Assembly (NCBI RefSeq): GCF_004123195.1
Contig: NZ_SDLI01000006.1
Coordinates: 1 to 64,000 of the forward strand
Origin: Ammoniphilus sp. CFH 90114
GTDB lineage: Bacteria; Bacillota; Bacilli; Aneurinibacillales; RAOX-1
Length of the DNA stretch: 64,000 bases
Reading direction: 5' to 3'
This document shows, piece by piece, positions 8,319-17,200 of this stretch. The position numbers and the translations under genes are program-made. Every line of letters begins with the position of its first letter. Positions within the stretch are counted from its first letter, which is position 1. The notes beneath the pieces are model-generated. The model made no database searches. It had not been told where the DNA came from and worked only from the letters and a program-made list of their open reading frames with translations.

Positions 8319-9823
8319 GCCTCCTCTATATCCTTTCTGGTGGAGGGCTGATGAGGTAATTGCCCTCCCATCCCTGCATTCTTCATGGTTAAGTTTTGAA
8401 TAAGCTGTTCTAGATCAATGCCTGATACACTCTTCAGCATTTCGGGTGCTGTCGCCATCAGTTCGGTAACGTAATTGCTTACCCGTGTAGCGCCTTGGCC
8501 GTTCCCCGTATCCACAACGGTAATCTTATCAATCGCTTGGAGAGGCTGAGCGATTCGATCAGCTAGTTCAGGAAGCATCTTCACGATAATGTCGAGTACC
8601 GCTGCTTCACCGAATTTGGAGAAGGCCTCCGCTAGTTTCTCTTTCGCTTCCGCTTCTGCTAAACCACGCAGACGTATGACTTCGGCATCGGCTGTCCCTT
8701 TTGCTCGCTCAGCATCAGCTAAGGCAAGACCTTCTAGACGCTTTTGTTCCGCCATGGCTTTCGCCTCAGCTTCAATCTTGTATTGGAGTGCATCAGCAGC
8801 TCTCATTTGCTTCGCTTTGTCTGCTTCCGCTGCGACTTCAACAGCATAACGATCAGCATCGGCCTTCTTCTTGACTTCAGCATCGTACTGCTTTTCTCGC
8901 CGGCGAATCTCTTTTTCTTCAAGATCAATCTCTCTTTCCTTACGTACCAGTTCCACCTTCATTTGTTCCTCTACCACGGTCTGCTTAGAACGTGCTTCTT
9001 GAATATTATAGGCTTGATCGGCTTCGGCTTTCGCTCTGTCTTGTTCTCTTTTAAATTCTGCAATTCTAAGCTGGTTTTCCTTAGAGGCCTCTGCAATGTT
9101 TGTATCTCTGATCAACTCGGCTTTTGTCGCTTGCTCCTCCGCTTTGGCCTTCTCAACTCTGGCATCCCGCATCGCTTCCGCTTCCGCAATTTCAGCATCT
9201 CTCTTCACGGCAGCGATACGAGGCTTACCTAGTGCATCTAGATATCCGTGCTTATCACGAACATCCTTGATGGTAAAGGAAACGATATTTAAACCCATCT
9301 TACGCAGGTCCTTAGCTGCAACGCCTTGTACTTCCTGGGCAAACTTATCCCGGTTCCGATATACCTCTTCCACTGTCATGGAACCTAAGATGGCACGTAA
9401 ATGTCCTTCTAACACTTCCTGTGCCTCGCTCTTCAACTCTTCTGTCGGTTTCCCCATATATTGTTCCGCAGCGGTAGCGATATCCTCTATGGAACCCCCT
9501 ACCTTAATGATGGCCACTCCATCAGCCATGACGGGAACACCTTGTTCCGTATAGACTTCGGGTGTGGATACATCAAGTTTTAGAGACAACAGGGAAAGGA
9601 ACTCGGCTTGCTGGAAGATGGGGAGAATGAAGGCTCCTCCGCCACGAACAATTTTGATTTGCCTGCCCGACTCATCGGTCTGGACATTCTTGCTGCCAAG
9701 GAAGGATCCTGTTACGATCATCGCTTCATCTGGACCTACTGTTTTGTATCGGGCCCAGAACGCAATCCCTAATAAGGCAATGACGCCAATGACAATGAGG
9801 GGAATGGATAAAAAGCCTGGCAC
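8315..9823 (-). CDS. floT: flotillin-like protein (YuaG/FloT type)
   Basis: 502 residues, close to B. subtilis FloT (509). An N-terminal membrane-inserting hydrophobic segment (about 5-25) precedes an SPFH/PHB domain (about 25-190), a long Ala/Glu/Lys-rich flotillin coiled coil (about 200-420) and a C-terminal assembly region. FloT scaffolds functional membrane microdomains. GTG start with AAGGAGG upstream. It follows a YuaF-like NfeD gene by 17 nt, the conserved yuaF-floT order, behind a SigW-type promoter, implying induction by cell-envelope stress. Confidence 0.95.
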   Translation of the reverse strand: MPGFLSIPLIVIGVIALLGIAFWARYKTVGPDEAMIVTGSFLGSKNVQTDESGRQIKIVRGGGAFILPIFQQAEFLSLLSLKLDVSTPEVYTEQGVPVMADGVAIIKVGGSIEDIATAAEQYMGKPTEELKSEAQEVLEGHLRAILGSMTVEEVYRNRDKFAQEVQGVAAKDLRKMGLNIVSFTIKDVRDKHGYLDALGKPRIAAVKRDAEIAEAEAMRDARVEKAKAEEQATKAELIRDTNIAEASKENQLRIAEFKREQDRAKAEADQAYNIQEARSKQTVVEEQMKVELVRKEREIDLEEKEIRRREKQYDAEVKKKADADRYAVEVAAEADKAKQMRAADALQYKIEAEAKAMAEQKRLEGLALADAERAKGTADAEVIRLRGLAEAEAKEKLAEAFSKFGEAAVLDIIVKMLPELADRIAQPLQAIDKITVVDTGNGQGATRVSNYVTELMATAPEMLKSVSGIDLEQLIQNLTMKNAGMGGQLPHQPSTRKDIEEA

Positions 9824-9840
9824 AATGACCTCCTTAAATA

Positions 9841-10347
9841 TTATGTATTTTCAAACCGGGAAACGTATAAAGTATGATCCTTCACCTCAATGATGACCAC
9901 TCTTGTTCCCGCTTGAATGTCAACACGGTCAAAACTAGCAGCGATCTCGTTCGTACGAGTTGCTCCGATTTTCAACATGACTTCTCCATAGCCTTCGGCT
10001 GGAATGGGAATGGTGACTTCGGCAATCTTTCCTGTTAATTCTGACATGGAGTAACTGGTTGAGTTTTCTGCGTTTTGCATGGGCCGAACATAAAAGAAAT
10101 ACACGATGACGGAGAGCAGGACGGCTGCCATAAGAGACAGTAAGAGGATGAGCATAGGAGCAAAGGACGTATATTGCCCTAGTAAGAGACCAGATCCTCC
10201 AAAGGCTGTAATCCCTCCGATGATGACCATAGGCTGAAGCGGTTCGGGTAAAACATCGAACCAATGCCCCACCATGTCACCAAAAATAACGGTCATAACA
10301 GAAAAAAGGATACCAACTATGAGGCAGCCCCAAAAGAACTCAAGCAT
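9841..10347 (-). CDS. yuaF: NfeD/YuaF family membrane protein
   Basis: About 168 residues with three to four transmembrane segments in the first 95 residues and a C-terminal OB-fold NfeD domain (GKIAEVTIPIPAEGYGEVML, then DRVDIQAGTRVVIIEV). NfeD proteins are coupled to flotillins and support microdomain assembly. The ATG at 10347 has AAGGAG at 10-nt spacing; a TTG two codons upstream is too close to the same site. First gene of the flotillin operon. Confidence 0.9.
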   Translation of the reverse strand: MLEFFWGCLIVGILFSVMTVIFGDMVGHWFDVLPEPLQPMVIIGGITAFGGSGLLLGQYTSFAPMLILLLSLMAAVLLSVIVYFFYVRPMQNAENSTSYSMSELTGKIAEVTIPIPAEGYGEVMLKIGATRTNEIAASFDRVDIQAGTRVVIIEVKDHTLYVSRFENT

Positions 10348-10384
10348 CTTCAAACCGCTCCTTCATCAAAAGACTACATAAATA

Positions 10385-10413
10385 TATACGTCCTTAGAAA
10401 GGATAAAGTTTCA
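10385..10413 (-). promoter_or_regulatory. SigW-type ECF promoter of the yuaF-floT operon
   Basis: Minus strand TGAAAC, 17 nt, CGTATA. This matches the ECF SigW consensus, and the B. subtilis yuaF-floT operon is known to be SigW-dependent. Confidence 0.85.
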
Positions 10414-10436
10414 TTATAAGAAAAAACAACATAAAT

Positions 10437-10463
10437 AGAAGGGATACGTTGGGTATCCCTTCT
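10437..10463. terminator. terminator between pspA-like and yuaF operons
   Basis: AAGGGATAC/GTATCCCTT stem with a short loop, downstream of the PspA-like gene and upstream of the flotillin promoter. The T-tract is weak. Confidence 0.6.
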
Positions 10464-10472
10464 GAACTTCGT

Positions 10473-11135
10473 TTATGTGTTTTGAAGCGCTGATTGCTTC
10501 ATCTTTTCTAATTCGGTTTCTACTCTTGGATTATTCTTGGCTGGCATATACTCCGGATCATAAATTCGACGCATTTTTTCACTAATTTCGGCATCCACTT
10601 CTAGATTTAAGATTTTTTCTTCCATTCGAGCAAATCCTTTGGCAGCGGATTCTAGATGGCTTGGAGAAAGCGTGTCATGAATTCTCTTGGTTGCCTTTGC
10701 TGCATTCGCACGAGCAATGAGCCCTGCTCTCTTGTTTTTCATCGTGTAAAACTTTTCTTTTAGCTCCTGAAGCTGTTCTCTTAGGGCTTGGCTTTGTTCT
10801 ACAAGAAATTCGTAATCACGTGTATATTGTTCTACTTTTTCTTCTGCTAATTGCTTATCGTAGATGGCTTGCCTTGCGATATCATCTTGTCCATGCTCAA
10901 TGGCTAATTGAGCTTGTCTTTGCCGCTTTTCTATTCTTTGCTTTGTTTCTTCTAACAGCATTTTGGTCTTTTTCTCTTGAGAAAGTTGACTCGCTAATGT
11001 GAGCTCAGCCTGGGATATCTCTCTCTCCATATCGCGCAAGTATTGATTTAACATCATGATCGGCTCTTCAACATGATCTAACATTTCATTCAGTGTTGCT
11101 TTTGTAATATTTCTTACTCTACTTAAAATACTCAT
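10473..11135 (-). CDS. PspA/IM30 (LiaH-like) envelope-stress protein
   Basis: 220-residue, almost wholly helical protein with the family start (SILSRVRNITKATLNEMLD, then EEPIMMLNQYLRDME) and long coiled coils. PspA/LiaH proteins form ESCRT-III-like rods or rings on the inner membrane and stabilise it under stress. It lies 23 nt after a small membrane-protein gene that could be its membrane anchor, as LiaI is for LiaH; that role is inferred. The flotillin operon next door is also envelope-stress related. Confidence 0.93.
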   Translation of the reverse strand: MSILSRVRNITKATLNEMLDHVEEPIMMLNQYLRDMEREISQAELTLASQLSQEKKTKMLLEETKQRIEKRQRQAQLAIEHGQDDIARQAIYDKQLAEEKVEQYTRDYEFLVEQSQALREQLQELKEKFYTMKNKRAGLIARANAAKATKRIHDTLSPSHLESAAKGFARMEEKILNLEVDAEISEKMRRIYDPEYMPAKNNPRVETELEKMKQSALQNT

Positions 11136-11158
11136 TTCTTTTTCCTCCCTTAATGTAA

Positions 11159-11431
11159 TTATGCTTTATTCATTTTTTGTTCCCACTCATCCAAGTGGTC
11201 AAAATTTTTGAATTTGCTAGCTCCAGCAGTTGTTGCAGCGTCAAATGCTAGTTCTGTGCCAGGATCTCTAGGTGAATTTCCTTTGATCATGTTCCATCCT
11301 TTATAAATGAGGAAGGCAGCAATCCCAAAAGGAATGAGGAAACCTAGATTAAGCAAGCCAAGCAACATGATTCCCCCAATGCCAATCAGGACATATCCTT
11401 TTTTACTTCGTTGCTGTTCTTGTTTTTTCAT
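11159..11431 (-). CDS. small membrane protein upstream of pspA-like gene
   Basis: 90 residues: a basic N-terminus, two hydrophobic segments (about 12-27 and 29-43) and a soluble tail ending in a charged helix (FDHLDEWEQKMNKA). Cotranscribed with the PspA/LiaH-like gene. No family recognised with confidence; a membrane partner or recruiter of the PspA-like protein is a context-based inference. Confidence 0.75.
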   Translation of the reverse strand: MKKQEQQRSKKGYVLIGIGGIMLLGLLNLGFLIPFGIAAFLIYKGWNMIKGNSPRDPGTELAFDAATTAGASKFKNFDHLDEWEQKMNKA

Positions 11432-11564
11432 ATTCTCACTTCCTTACTTTTGTTTTTGTTGTTCTTTATGCTTCTATCTTACCTGGTGTGAGCTTTTGTC
11501 ATAACTGGCGTTGGATTGATTTTGACTCCATCTTAGGGCGGATAGGAGCCTACGACTCGAGAAT

Positions 11565-11609
11565 AAAAAAACGTGCCCTCTCCCCTTAATGGGCAGATAA
11601 GCACGTTAA
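11565..11609 (-). terminator. terminator of the YbjQ-like gene
   Basis: Stem AACGTGC/GCACGTT enclosing a smaller GCCC-GGGC stem, followed by a run of seven Us on the minus strand. Confidence 0.85.
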
Positions 11610-11620
11610 AAAATGTTGAT

Positions 11621-11935
11621 TTAATCGATTGTCACGGCGGTACCATAAGCGATAATCTCTGCAGCTCCAGCCATTACGGCAGAGCTGTGCAATCGAAATC
11701 CTACTATGGCATTCGCTCCCTTCTTTTCCGCTTCCTCCACCATTCTCCCTATGGCTATCTGCCTAGCTTGATTCATCATTTCCGTGTATTCCTTGATCTC
11801 TCCGCCCACCAGAGTTTTTAGACCTGCGAGAATATCCTTCCCTACATGTTTGGCTTGAATCGTACTCCCCTTTACATACCCTATGACCCCTTTAATTTCT
11901 TTACCTGGAATGGACTCAGTAGTCACTATAATCAT
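11621..11935 (-). CDS. YbjQ/UPF0145 family protein
   Basis: 104 residues; start MIIVTTESIPGKEI after AAGGAGG. The family motif GYVKGSTIQAKHVGKDI..LVGGEIKEY and the tail GANAIVGFRLHSSAV..AYGTAV are typical of YbjQ/DUF74, a dodecin-like homopentameric fold reported as heavy-metal-binding in some annotations. Biochemical role unknown. Overlaps the preceding small membrane gene by 20 nt. Confidence 0.9.
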   Translation of the reverse strand: MIIVTTESIPGKEIKGVIGYVKGSTIQAKHVGKDILAGLKTLVGGEIKEYTEMMNQARQIAIGRMVEEAEKKGANAIVGFRLHSSAVMAGAAEIIAYGTAVTID

Positions 11936-12122
11936 TATTATCTTCCTCCTTCTTTTCTTGTCTTCTTTCTCTAACCAGCAGAATGATAAGGGATATAAGA
12001 GAAATGGCATAGCCAGCTAGTAACCAGTAAGTAACGGTTAGATTAATCCAGATGAAGAGAACAGCCGATAATTGAAAGGCTACAGCGAGGAAAATGAAGA
12101 GCATCTTCATGTTTGATCCCAT
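11916..12122 (-). CDS. small two-TM membrane protein
   Basis: About 68 residues with two transmembrane helices (roughly 7-27 and 32-50) and a charged C-terminal tail (RERRQEKKEEDNNDYSDY). It overlaps the YbjQ-like gene start and is probably translated with it. The Shine-Dalgarno is weak (GGTTGGTG), and ATG at 12110 is an alternative start. Function unknown. Confidence 0.65.
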   Translation of the reverse strand: MGSNMKMLFIFLAVAFQLSAVLFIWINLTVTYWLLAGYAISLISLIILLVRERRQEKKEEDNNDYSDY

Positions 12123-12293
12123 ATTTCACCAACCTAAACTATTGATCTCTTTATTATTTTAACTAAAGATGGTTGTATTTGGAAAGGTTGTTCTTTTTGT
12201 CGTATGTCAAAGGAACTAATTTCCTATGGACAGTCACTACGGGTTGAAACGAGCCATAATCTAGAACAGGACATAAGTACAGGAGGAATTTCC

Positions 12294-12617
12294 ATGATTG
12301 AAAAAGCCATTCGTGAGATTCAGGCAGCCCAAGAACAGGCTTACCAAACGGAAAAAAGGTATTTCGAAATCATGGCTCAATTGGTAGAAGCACGAACTCA
12401 ACTATTACTTAAACAGTATAAGCTGCTGAGGGAAGGGAAGCTTACAGCAAAGAAAGAGGGTCAAGTTGAAATTCAGTTTATCCAACATGCGAAGAAGGAA
12501 TACTTAGCTGTTAAAGAACTTGAGAAATCTTTATATATGGCCGAAGCTGAATATCGATCCGCTAAGCGGGCTTGGGAATCATGGCAAGCGATATGCCTAT
12601 TACAAAGCGGTTTATAA
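12294..12617 (+). CDS. hypothetical coiled-coil protein
   Basis: 107 residues starting MIEKAIREI 7 nt after a perfect AGGAGG; a frame extension 90 nt upstream is not used. The protein is nearly all helical with Ala/Glu/Gln/Lys heptads (two long coiled coils) and one tryptophan-rich end (AKRAWESWQAICLLQ). No known motif. It lies upstream of the exporter-like and pha genes, so a phasin-like role is conceivable but unsupported. Confidence 0.7.
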   Translation: MIEKAIREIQAAQEQAYQTEKRYFEIMAQLVEARTQLLLKQYKLLREGKLTAKKEGQVEIQFIQHAKKEYLAVKELEKSLYMAEAEYRSAKRAWESWQAICLLQSGL

Positions 12618-12697
12618 CAACCATTGAAAAGAAACAATAAAAAGGGGAAAATGGTATCAAAAAGACAGATTGACTGTCTCCATTAAGGAGAATTTCT

Positions 12698-13633
12698 ATG
12701 TTTGGTATTGGCTTTCGAACGATTAAAACGGCACTCGGAACCGGAATATCCCTTTTTCTAGCCCAAAGCTTAGGACTTCAATATTTTGTTTCCGCTGGGA
12801 TTCTTACTATCTTATGTATTCAACCTACGAAAAAAAGATCGATAACCACAGCTATGGCCCGGGCTGTTGCTTGTCTCATAGGTCTAGGGAGCGGTGCTTT
12901 GGTGTTCTCCATACTAGGATACCACTGGCTTAGCGTCATGTTATTATTTCTCCTTCATATTCCTTTATTGGTTCGGCTTAAGATTCAAGAAGGCATTGTG
13001 ACAAGTGCTGTTATTATCTTTCATTTATATCTTGACCAGCAGTTTACCTTAAGCCTGTTGTGGAATGAGGTCCAGCTCATTGCGATCGGTGTAGGAATCG
13101 CCCTTCTCATGAATTTGTATATGCCTAGTCATGAGAAGAAGTTAAAGCATTTTCAAGAAGAGATTGATCAAAATATCCAAATTATCTTAAAGGAGTTGGC
13201 TGCCTTTATTCGTGCTGGAGATACCCTCTGGAGCGGTAAAGAGTTTGTGGATACTGCTAATCGGCTTGAAGAAGCAAAGGATCTATCTCTACAGACGGTT
13301 GAGAACCAACTTTTGCGTAAACAGGATCAACATTATCGGTATTTCAAAATGAGAGAACGACAATTCGAGCGCCTTGAACGGATGTTGCCGGTTGTTTCTT
13401 CTATTGATGTTCAGGTTCCACAGTGTCATTTCGTTGGAGAATTGTTTGAATACCTAGGTCAGCATTTGCACGATAACCCGAGAGATACTCTCCAGCACCT
13501 GCAGCGGGTTCGCGGGTTTCTTAAAGGATTAGAACTGCCGTTGACAAGGGAAGAATTTGAGGCCAGAGCTTCTCTCTTTACCATATTGAATGAGCTAGAA
13601 CAGTTTATCCTGATTCAGCTTGAGTTGGCATAA
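12698..13633 (+). CDS. aromatic acid exporter family protein (YqjA-like, DUF939)
   Basis: 311 residues: an N-terminal half with five to six transmembrane helices (about 8-145; TALGTGISLFLAQSLGL..SAGILTILCIQPTKKRS) and a soluble helical C-terminal domain. This matches the ArAE_1/YqjA family, proteins of undetermined substrate resembling half of an FUSC-type efflux pump. Monocistronic by spacing. Confidence 0.88.
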   Translation: MFGIGFRTIKTALGTGISLFLAQSLGLQYFVSAGILTILCIQPTKKRSITTAMARAVACLIGLGSGALVFSILGYHWLSVMLLFLLHIPLLVRLKIQEGIVTSAVIIFHLYLDQQFTLSLLWNEVQLIAIGVGIALLMNLYMPSHEKKLKHFQEEIDQNIQIILKELAAFIRAGDTLWSGKEFVDTANRLEEAKDLSLQTVENQLLRKQDQHYRYFKMRERQFERLERMLPVVSSIDVQVPQCHFVGELFEYLGQHLHDNPRDTLQHLQRVRGFLKGLELPLTREEFEARASLFTILNELEQFILIQLELA

Positions 13634-13718
13634 TCCCTCCTCCGCTCAAATAGAATGGTCACATAAGTGCTATTGACATATAGAGCACAGAATGATTAAG
13701 GAGAAGGGGTGTCACGAA

Positions 13719-14066
13719 GTGGAGCCACAAGTTAATCCTTTTCAACTATGGAAGCAAGTATACGTTTATGCGGAGCAGAATTATAGTGATCTTATCGCAA
13801 AAAATATGCAGGAAGAAACTTTTGCTGCTTGGATTGGCGCTAGTCAGCAGTGGTATTTATTTTATCAAGATATGCATAATAAAATGCTCGAGTCCTTTTT
13901 TCATACAAACAAGCTTGTAAGCCAAGATGATCTTGCCAGACTTTCCTCCCTCGTTCTACAGATTGAAGAAAAGGTTGATGCCCTCGATGAAAAGGTCGAT
14001 GACGAGTTGCTGCTAGAGTTAAAGAATATTCGTGAGAGTCTTGTACAGCTCAAGTCAGCAACTTAA
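13719..14066 (+). CDS. phaR: poly(3-hydroxyalkanoate) synthase subunit PhaR-like
   Basis: About 115 residues. The frame opens at 13692, but AAGGAGAAGGGG lies 9 nt before the GTG at 13719, so the protein starts (V/M)EPQVNPFQLWKQVY. Its N-terminal Trp-rich helix, AAWIGASQQWYLFYQDMHNK, and a C-terminal heptad segment (VLQIEEKVDALDEKVDDELL) fit the PhaE/PhaR subunit that activates class III/IV PHA synthases. It is shorter than Bacillus megaterium PhaR. Directly followed (20 nt) by phaC, which fixes the assignment. Confidence 0.82.
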   Translation: MEPQVNPFQLWKQVYVYAEQNYSDLIAKNMQEETFAAWIGASQQWYLFYQDMHNKMLESFFHTNKLVSQDDLARLSSLVLQIEEKVDALDEKVDDELLLELKNIRESLVQLKSAT

Positions 14067-14086
14067 ACTTTGAGGAGGTAAAAAAG

Positions 14087-15151
14087 ATGGCCGTAGGACC
14101 AAGTCTGGATATGGGGAAATGGGAAGAACAATGGAAAAGTCTTAAACGCATCAGTGAAATGCAATTAAAGGAGGGAAAGCCTCAGGTCGGGCTCACTCCT
14201 AAAGAAGTCGTTTGGAAAAAAAATAAGGCAAAGCTATATCGCTATGCTCCCTACCAACAGAAGAAGTATTCCGTTCCCCTCCTCCTGATCTATGCTTTAA
14301 TTAATAAACCTTATATTATGGATCTTGCGCCAGGAAACAGTCTGATTGAGTACTTGGTTGGTCAAGGGTATGATGTCTTTCTGTTAGATTGGGGTGAGTT
14401 TGGGTATGAGGATAAGGATTTAGGCTTTGAGGAAATAGTCTATGATTATGTTGCAAAAGCGGTTCGAAAAGTACAAAAGATAAGCAAGTCGGATGAGATA
14501 TCATTGCTAGGATATTGCATGGGTGGTACGATTACCTCCATGTATGCCGCTCTCCACTCTTCTACTCCTATATGTAATATTATTTTTATGGCCACTCCTA
14601 TTGACTTCTCCGATGCAGGCTTATTCACGAAGTGGTTAGATGAATCGCATTTCCCAATCGATAAACTTGTAGATACGCTTGGAATCATTCCTCCTGATCT
14701 TATTGATTTGGGGAATAAAATGCTTAAACCGATTACCAACTTTTATGGCCCTACCATAAGTCTGTTGGATAAGGCACATGATGAGAAATTTGTGTCCCGA
14801 TGGCGTTTAATGAACACTTGGGTAAGTGATGGTACACCATTTCCCGGTGAAGCTTACAGACAATGGATAAAAGAGTTCTACCAGAAGAATAAGCTTGTTA
14901 AAGGTGAACTTCACTTAAGGGGAAGAGCAGTAGATTTATCGCAAATTAAATCCAATATACTAAATGTAATCGCCAAGCAAGATCATATTGCTCTCCCCTG
15001 CCAAAGCCACCCCATTGATCATATCGTTGGTAGTGAAGATGTAACGACCGTTGTTGTAAATGCAGGGCATATATCTTTAGTCTTTGGTAGAAGTGCAACG
15101 CGAGATACTTATCCAACGATTCATCATTGGTTAGACACGCGATCGAGATAA
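14087..15151 (+). CDS. phaC: class IV poly(3-hydroxyalkanoate) synthase catalytic subunit
   Basis: 354 residues, typical of class III/IV PhaC. It polymerises (R)-3-hydroxyacyl-CoA into storage polyester on granules. Alpha/beta-hydrolase fold with lipase-like box GYCMGG (nucleophile Cys144), Asp299 in AKQDHIALP and His328 in NAGHISL as the triad. GAGGAGG upstream; cotranscribed with phaR and followed by a terminator. No phaA/phaB is nearby, so precursor supply is encoded elsewhere. Confidence 0.96.
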   Translation: MAVGPSLDMGKWEEQWKSLKRISEMQLKEGKPQVGLTPKEVVWKKNKAKLYRYAPYQQKKYSVPLLLIYALINKPYIMDLAPGNSLIEYLVGQGYDVFLLDWGEFGYEDKDLGFEEIVYDYVAKAVRKVQKISKSDEISLLGYCMGGTITSMYAALHSSTPICNIIFMATPIDFSDAGLFTKWLDESHFPIDKLVDTLGIIPPDLIDLGNKMLKPITNFYGPTISLLDKAHDEKFVSRWRLMNTWVSDGTPFPGEAYRQWIKEFYQKNKLVKGELHLRGRAVDLSQIKSNILNVIAKQDHIALPCQSHPIDHIVGSEDVTTVVVNAGHISLVFGRSATRDTYPTIHHWLDTRSR

Positions 15152-15154
15152 AAA

Positions 15155-15206
15155 AAACCCCTTTTGGTATTTGAAAGTGTTCAAGTACCTAAGAGGGGTT
15201 TCTTTC
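15155..15206 (+). terminator. terminator of phaRC
   Basis: Stem AAACCCCTTTTGGTA / TACCTAAGAGGGGTTT followed by TCTTTC. Confidence 0.85.
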
Positions 15207-15246
15207 GTTCTAAGGAGTATCAAAACTTTAACAAGGGTGTTCCATT

Positions 15247-15900
15247 TTAAGAGATGGATTCGAGCTGCTTGCTTAGTTTATCTCTCCATACGCTAGCTAA
15301 CTCATCAACCTCTAAGATCTGACGAATAGCCGATTCGTTCTTTTTATCATGGAATAGGATCTGGTTTGCAAATAAAACAGTTACTTGCAGAGGATGACGC
15401 TGGATAAGGGAGACGGTCGAGTCTTTTCGGATGATTCCACTTTGAAGAACTCGAAAGAAGTACCCCGTAAAGCCGGTTTCGACGATTCTCTGGAGAATGG
15501 GTTGAATGCCAGTTCTCTTGGATATCGTTTGGCAAGGAATTCTGCCTTGGGTTATTTGTAGTACGGCTTCACCAACTTGGTAAATGTCACCGATACATGC
15601 CTCACTCTCTGTTAATCCTTTAATAGTTAAGTTTTCACCGAAGGCGCAAGGAGGCAAGCTAGTTTGAAATTCCTTTTCCCATTTTCCATAATGCTCGTAA
15701 GGATACACGCATACGACACGGTCCGGGCCACCGTGGAAATTCGTATTTGCTACACCGTCTCCTTCACAGCTTTCATCGTTTACGATAATTTGTTCGACCT
15801 CATCTTTACAAATCCCCGTATTCATTTCGTTTCCGTTAAAGACCATCTTCCGTGGCATTCCGACTCCTGTGTACACGATTTGTATAGGGTCAATTGACAT
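15247..15900 (-). CDS. MOSC domain protein (YiiM-like)
   Basis: About 217 residues. A MOSC beta-barrel with the YiiM-type motifs ANTNFHGGPDRVVCVYP, FGENLTIKGL and the sulfur-carrying Cys in GRIPCQTISKRTG, then a C-terminal 3-alpha domain. MOSC proteins handle molybdenum cofactor-linked sulfur or reduce N-hydroxylated compounds. ATG at 15900 with GAAGGA 9 nt upstream; an earlier Met 14 codons upstream is not preferred. Confidence 0.9.
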   Translation of the reverse strand: MSIDPIQIVYTGVGMPRKMVFNGNEMNTGICKDEVEQIIVNDESCEGDGVANTNFHGGPDRVVCVYPYEHYGKWEKEFQTSLPPCAFGENLTIKGLTESEACIGDIYQVGEAVLQITQGRIPCQTISKRTGIQPILQRIVETGFTGYFFRVLQSGIIRKDSTVSLIQRHPLQVTVLFANQILFHDKKNESAIRQILEVDELASVWRDKLSKQLESIS

Positions 15901-16107
15901 GATTAAACATCCTTCCATTGAGGTAAACCCAAGGTTCAACACTCCATCTTCTGAATCAATCTAATTTGTAAAATTATACAAGTTTTTCCGGGATAATATC
16001 AATAACTTTTTCTAATTTTATTTCTCACCAAGGCATAGCCTTTACTATAAATACCGATCTAGAAGCGCAGAACATTTGAAGGCAACCTATGATTGGGGGG
16101 AACTTAT

Positions 16108-16605
16108 ATGAAAGCTGTATCGATTAGAACACTTATGGAAGTCGGTCAATTTTTAAATCGGAAAGAAAAAGATTTACAAATCATCTTTAACAAGGAACAG
16201 AAGTATCTGTATGAAGAAATGAATATGGTCCGAAATGCCATCCTGCTTGATCTAGGAATCGTAAAGGCAGATGGGAAGCAGGTTGAAATTGTAAATCATG
16301 ATGCACATAAACAGGTCTCAGGTTTGTATTGGGATATTTGTGAAGGAAAGGAAGATCTGCAAGTTGTCGGAGACCTTGTTCATGAGTGGAGAAAAGCAGA
16401 TGCCTATTTTGCGGTGAATGGAATTCTCATACAAACAAGCAATCCTACTGAAGTGATTAATATGCTCTTTGATATTAAATACGCCCTACAGTTAAAAAGG
16501 AAGAAGATTGGACATCTATTAGCCGATGAGTGCGATTTCTTCCGAGCTGAAAAAAGAATTCTTCATGTGATCCTTGATGAATTAGGAAAAAAGAGATACT
16601 TTTAA
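16108..16605 (+). CDS. conserved hypothetical protein, 165 aa
   Basis: Starts MKAVSIRTLMEVG 8 nt after GGGGGG. Mixed helical protein with a charged N-terminal half and central WRKADAYFAVNGILIQTSNPTEVINMLFDIKYALQ, ending in basic helices. No domain recognised; no signal peptide or membrane segment. The last bases overlap the convergent small gene by 4 bp. Confidence 0.7.
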   Translation: MKAVSIRTLMEVGQFLNRKEKDLQIIFNKEQKYLYEEMNMVRNAILLDLGIVKADGKQVEIVNHDAHKQVSGLYWDICEGKEDLQVVGDLVHEWRKADAYFAVNGILIQTSNPTEVINMLFDIKYALQLKRKKIGHLLADECDFFRAEKRILHVILDELGKKRYF

Positions 16606-16787
16606 ACTACTTTTTCCTCCTCTAGTTGGACTATTCTTTCGTTTATTAGTTGTACTTTTCGGTAGAGGTTCATACGATATTGCCAATTCAGCTCTTTTTC
16701 CATCACTTGTTGTTTAATTTGCTCTTTTAGGTCAACAAGTTGTGTTAGATCGGAAATTAAATGAAGTTCATGGATAAAACTTCGCAT
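16602..16787 (-). CDS. hypothetical 61-aa helical protein
   Basis: Starts MRSFIHELHLISDL after AAGGGAGA. Entirely helical with heptad-like Leu/Val/Ile spacing (DLTQLVDLKEQIKQQVMEKEL), Spo0E-like in size but without the SQELD signature. Function unknown. Confidence 0.6.
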   Translation of the reverse strand: MRSFIHELHLISDLTQLVDLKEQIKQQVMEKELNWQYRMNLYRKVQLINERIVQLEEEKVV

Positions 16788-16937
16788 AGATCTTGTCTCC
16801 CTTTGATAAGGTTCTAAAAATAGGACGTAACAAAACGGATAAATGTTACAAAAATTCGAATCTTTTTTTCTGGAATATTTCTTGGTTGCAACTCGAATAA
16901 TATCCCTATCTCATTACCATTCTAAAGGAGCCTTAAG

Positions 16938-17093
16938 ATGGAAAAAGGAAAACAAAACCGTAATCTGAGCCCAGTTGAACCTACAATTCAAGTGTTTAAA
17001 CATGAGGGAGAGCAAGAATGGCAAGAACAGAGGAGTTTGCAGGAGTTATCAGATGAAGAGTATTATGATTTATGGGAAGGCGATCGAGTCTAG
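16938..17093 (+). CDS. hypothetical 51-aa acidic protein
   Basis: AAAGGAG 7 nt before an ATG opens a 51-residue frame (MEKGKQNRNLSPVEP) rich in Glu, Gln, Trp and Tyr and ending EEYYDLWEGDRV. Followed by a hairpin (17101-17124). A promoter-like AT-rich region precedes it. Unknown function. Confidence 0.6.
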   Translation: MEKGKQNRNLSPVEPTIQVFKHEGEQEWQEQRSLQELSDEEYYDLWEGDRV

Positions 17094-17100
17094 ATATTTT

Positions 17101-17178
17101 GGGGAACTCATAGGATAGTTCCCCGAGATTGGACCGATTTTCAGGGCGTCAATTGGGTGCTTTGAAGCCCTGAAAATC
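17101..17178. repeat. two inverted repeats between genes
   Basis: GGGGAACT/AGTTCCCC (17101-17124) and a perfect 12-bp GATTTTCAGGGC/GCCCTGAAAATC (17136-17178, 19-nt loop). Both lack a strong T-tract. They probably end the convergent 51-aa gene and yhaM transcripts. Confidence 0.6.
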
Positions 17179-17200
17179 ATTCGACCGCAATTTGAGAGTA

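Noticed and set aside
8589-9554. Several plus-strand frames opposite the flotillin gene
   Set aside because: They are shadows of the Ala/Glu/Lys-rich coiled coil; no Shine-Dalgarno sites.
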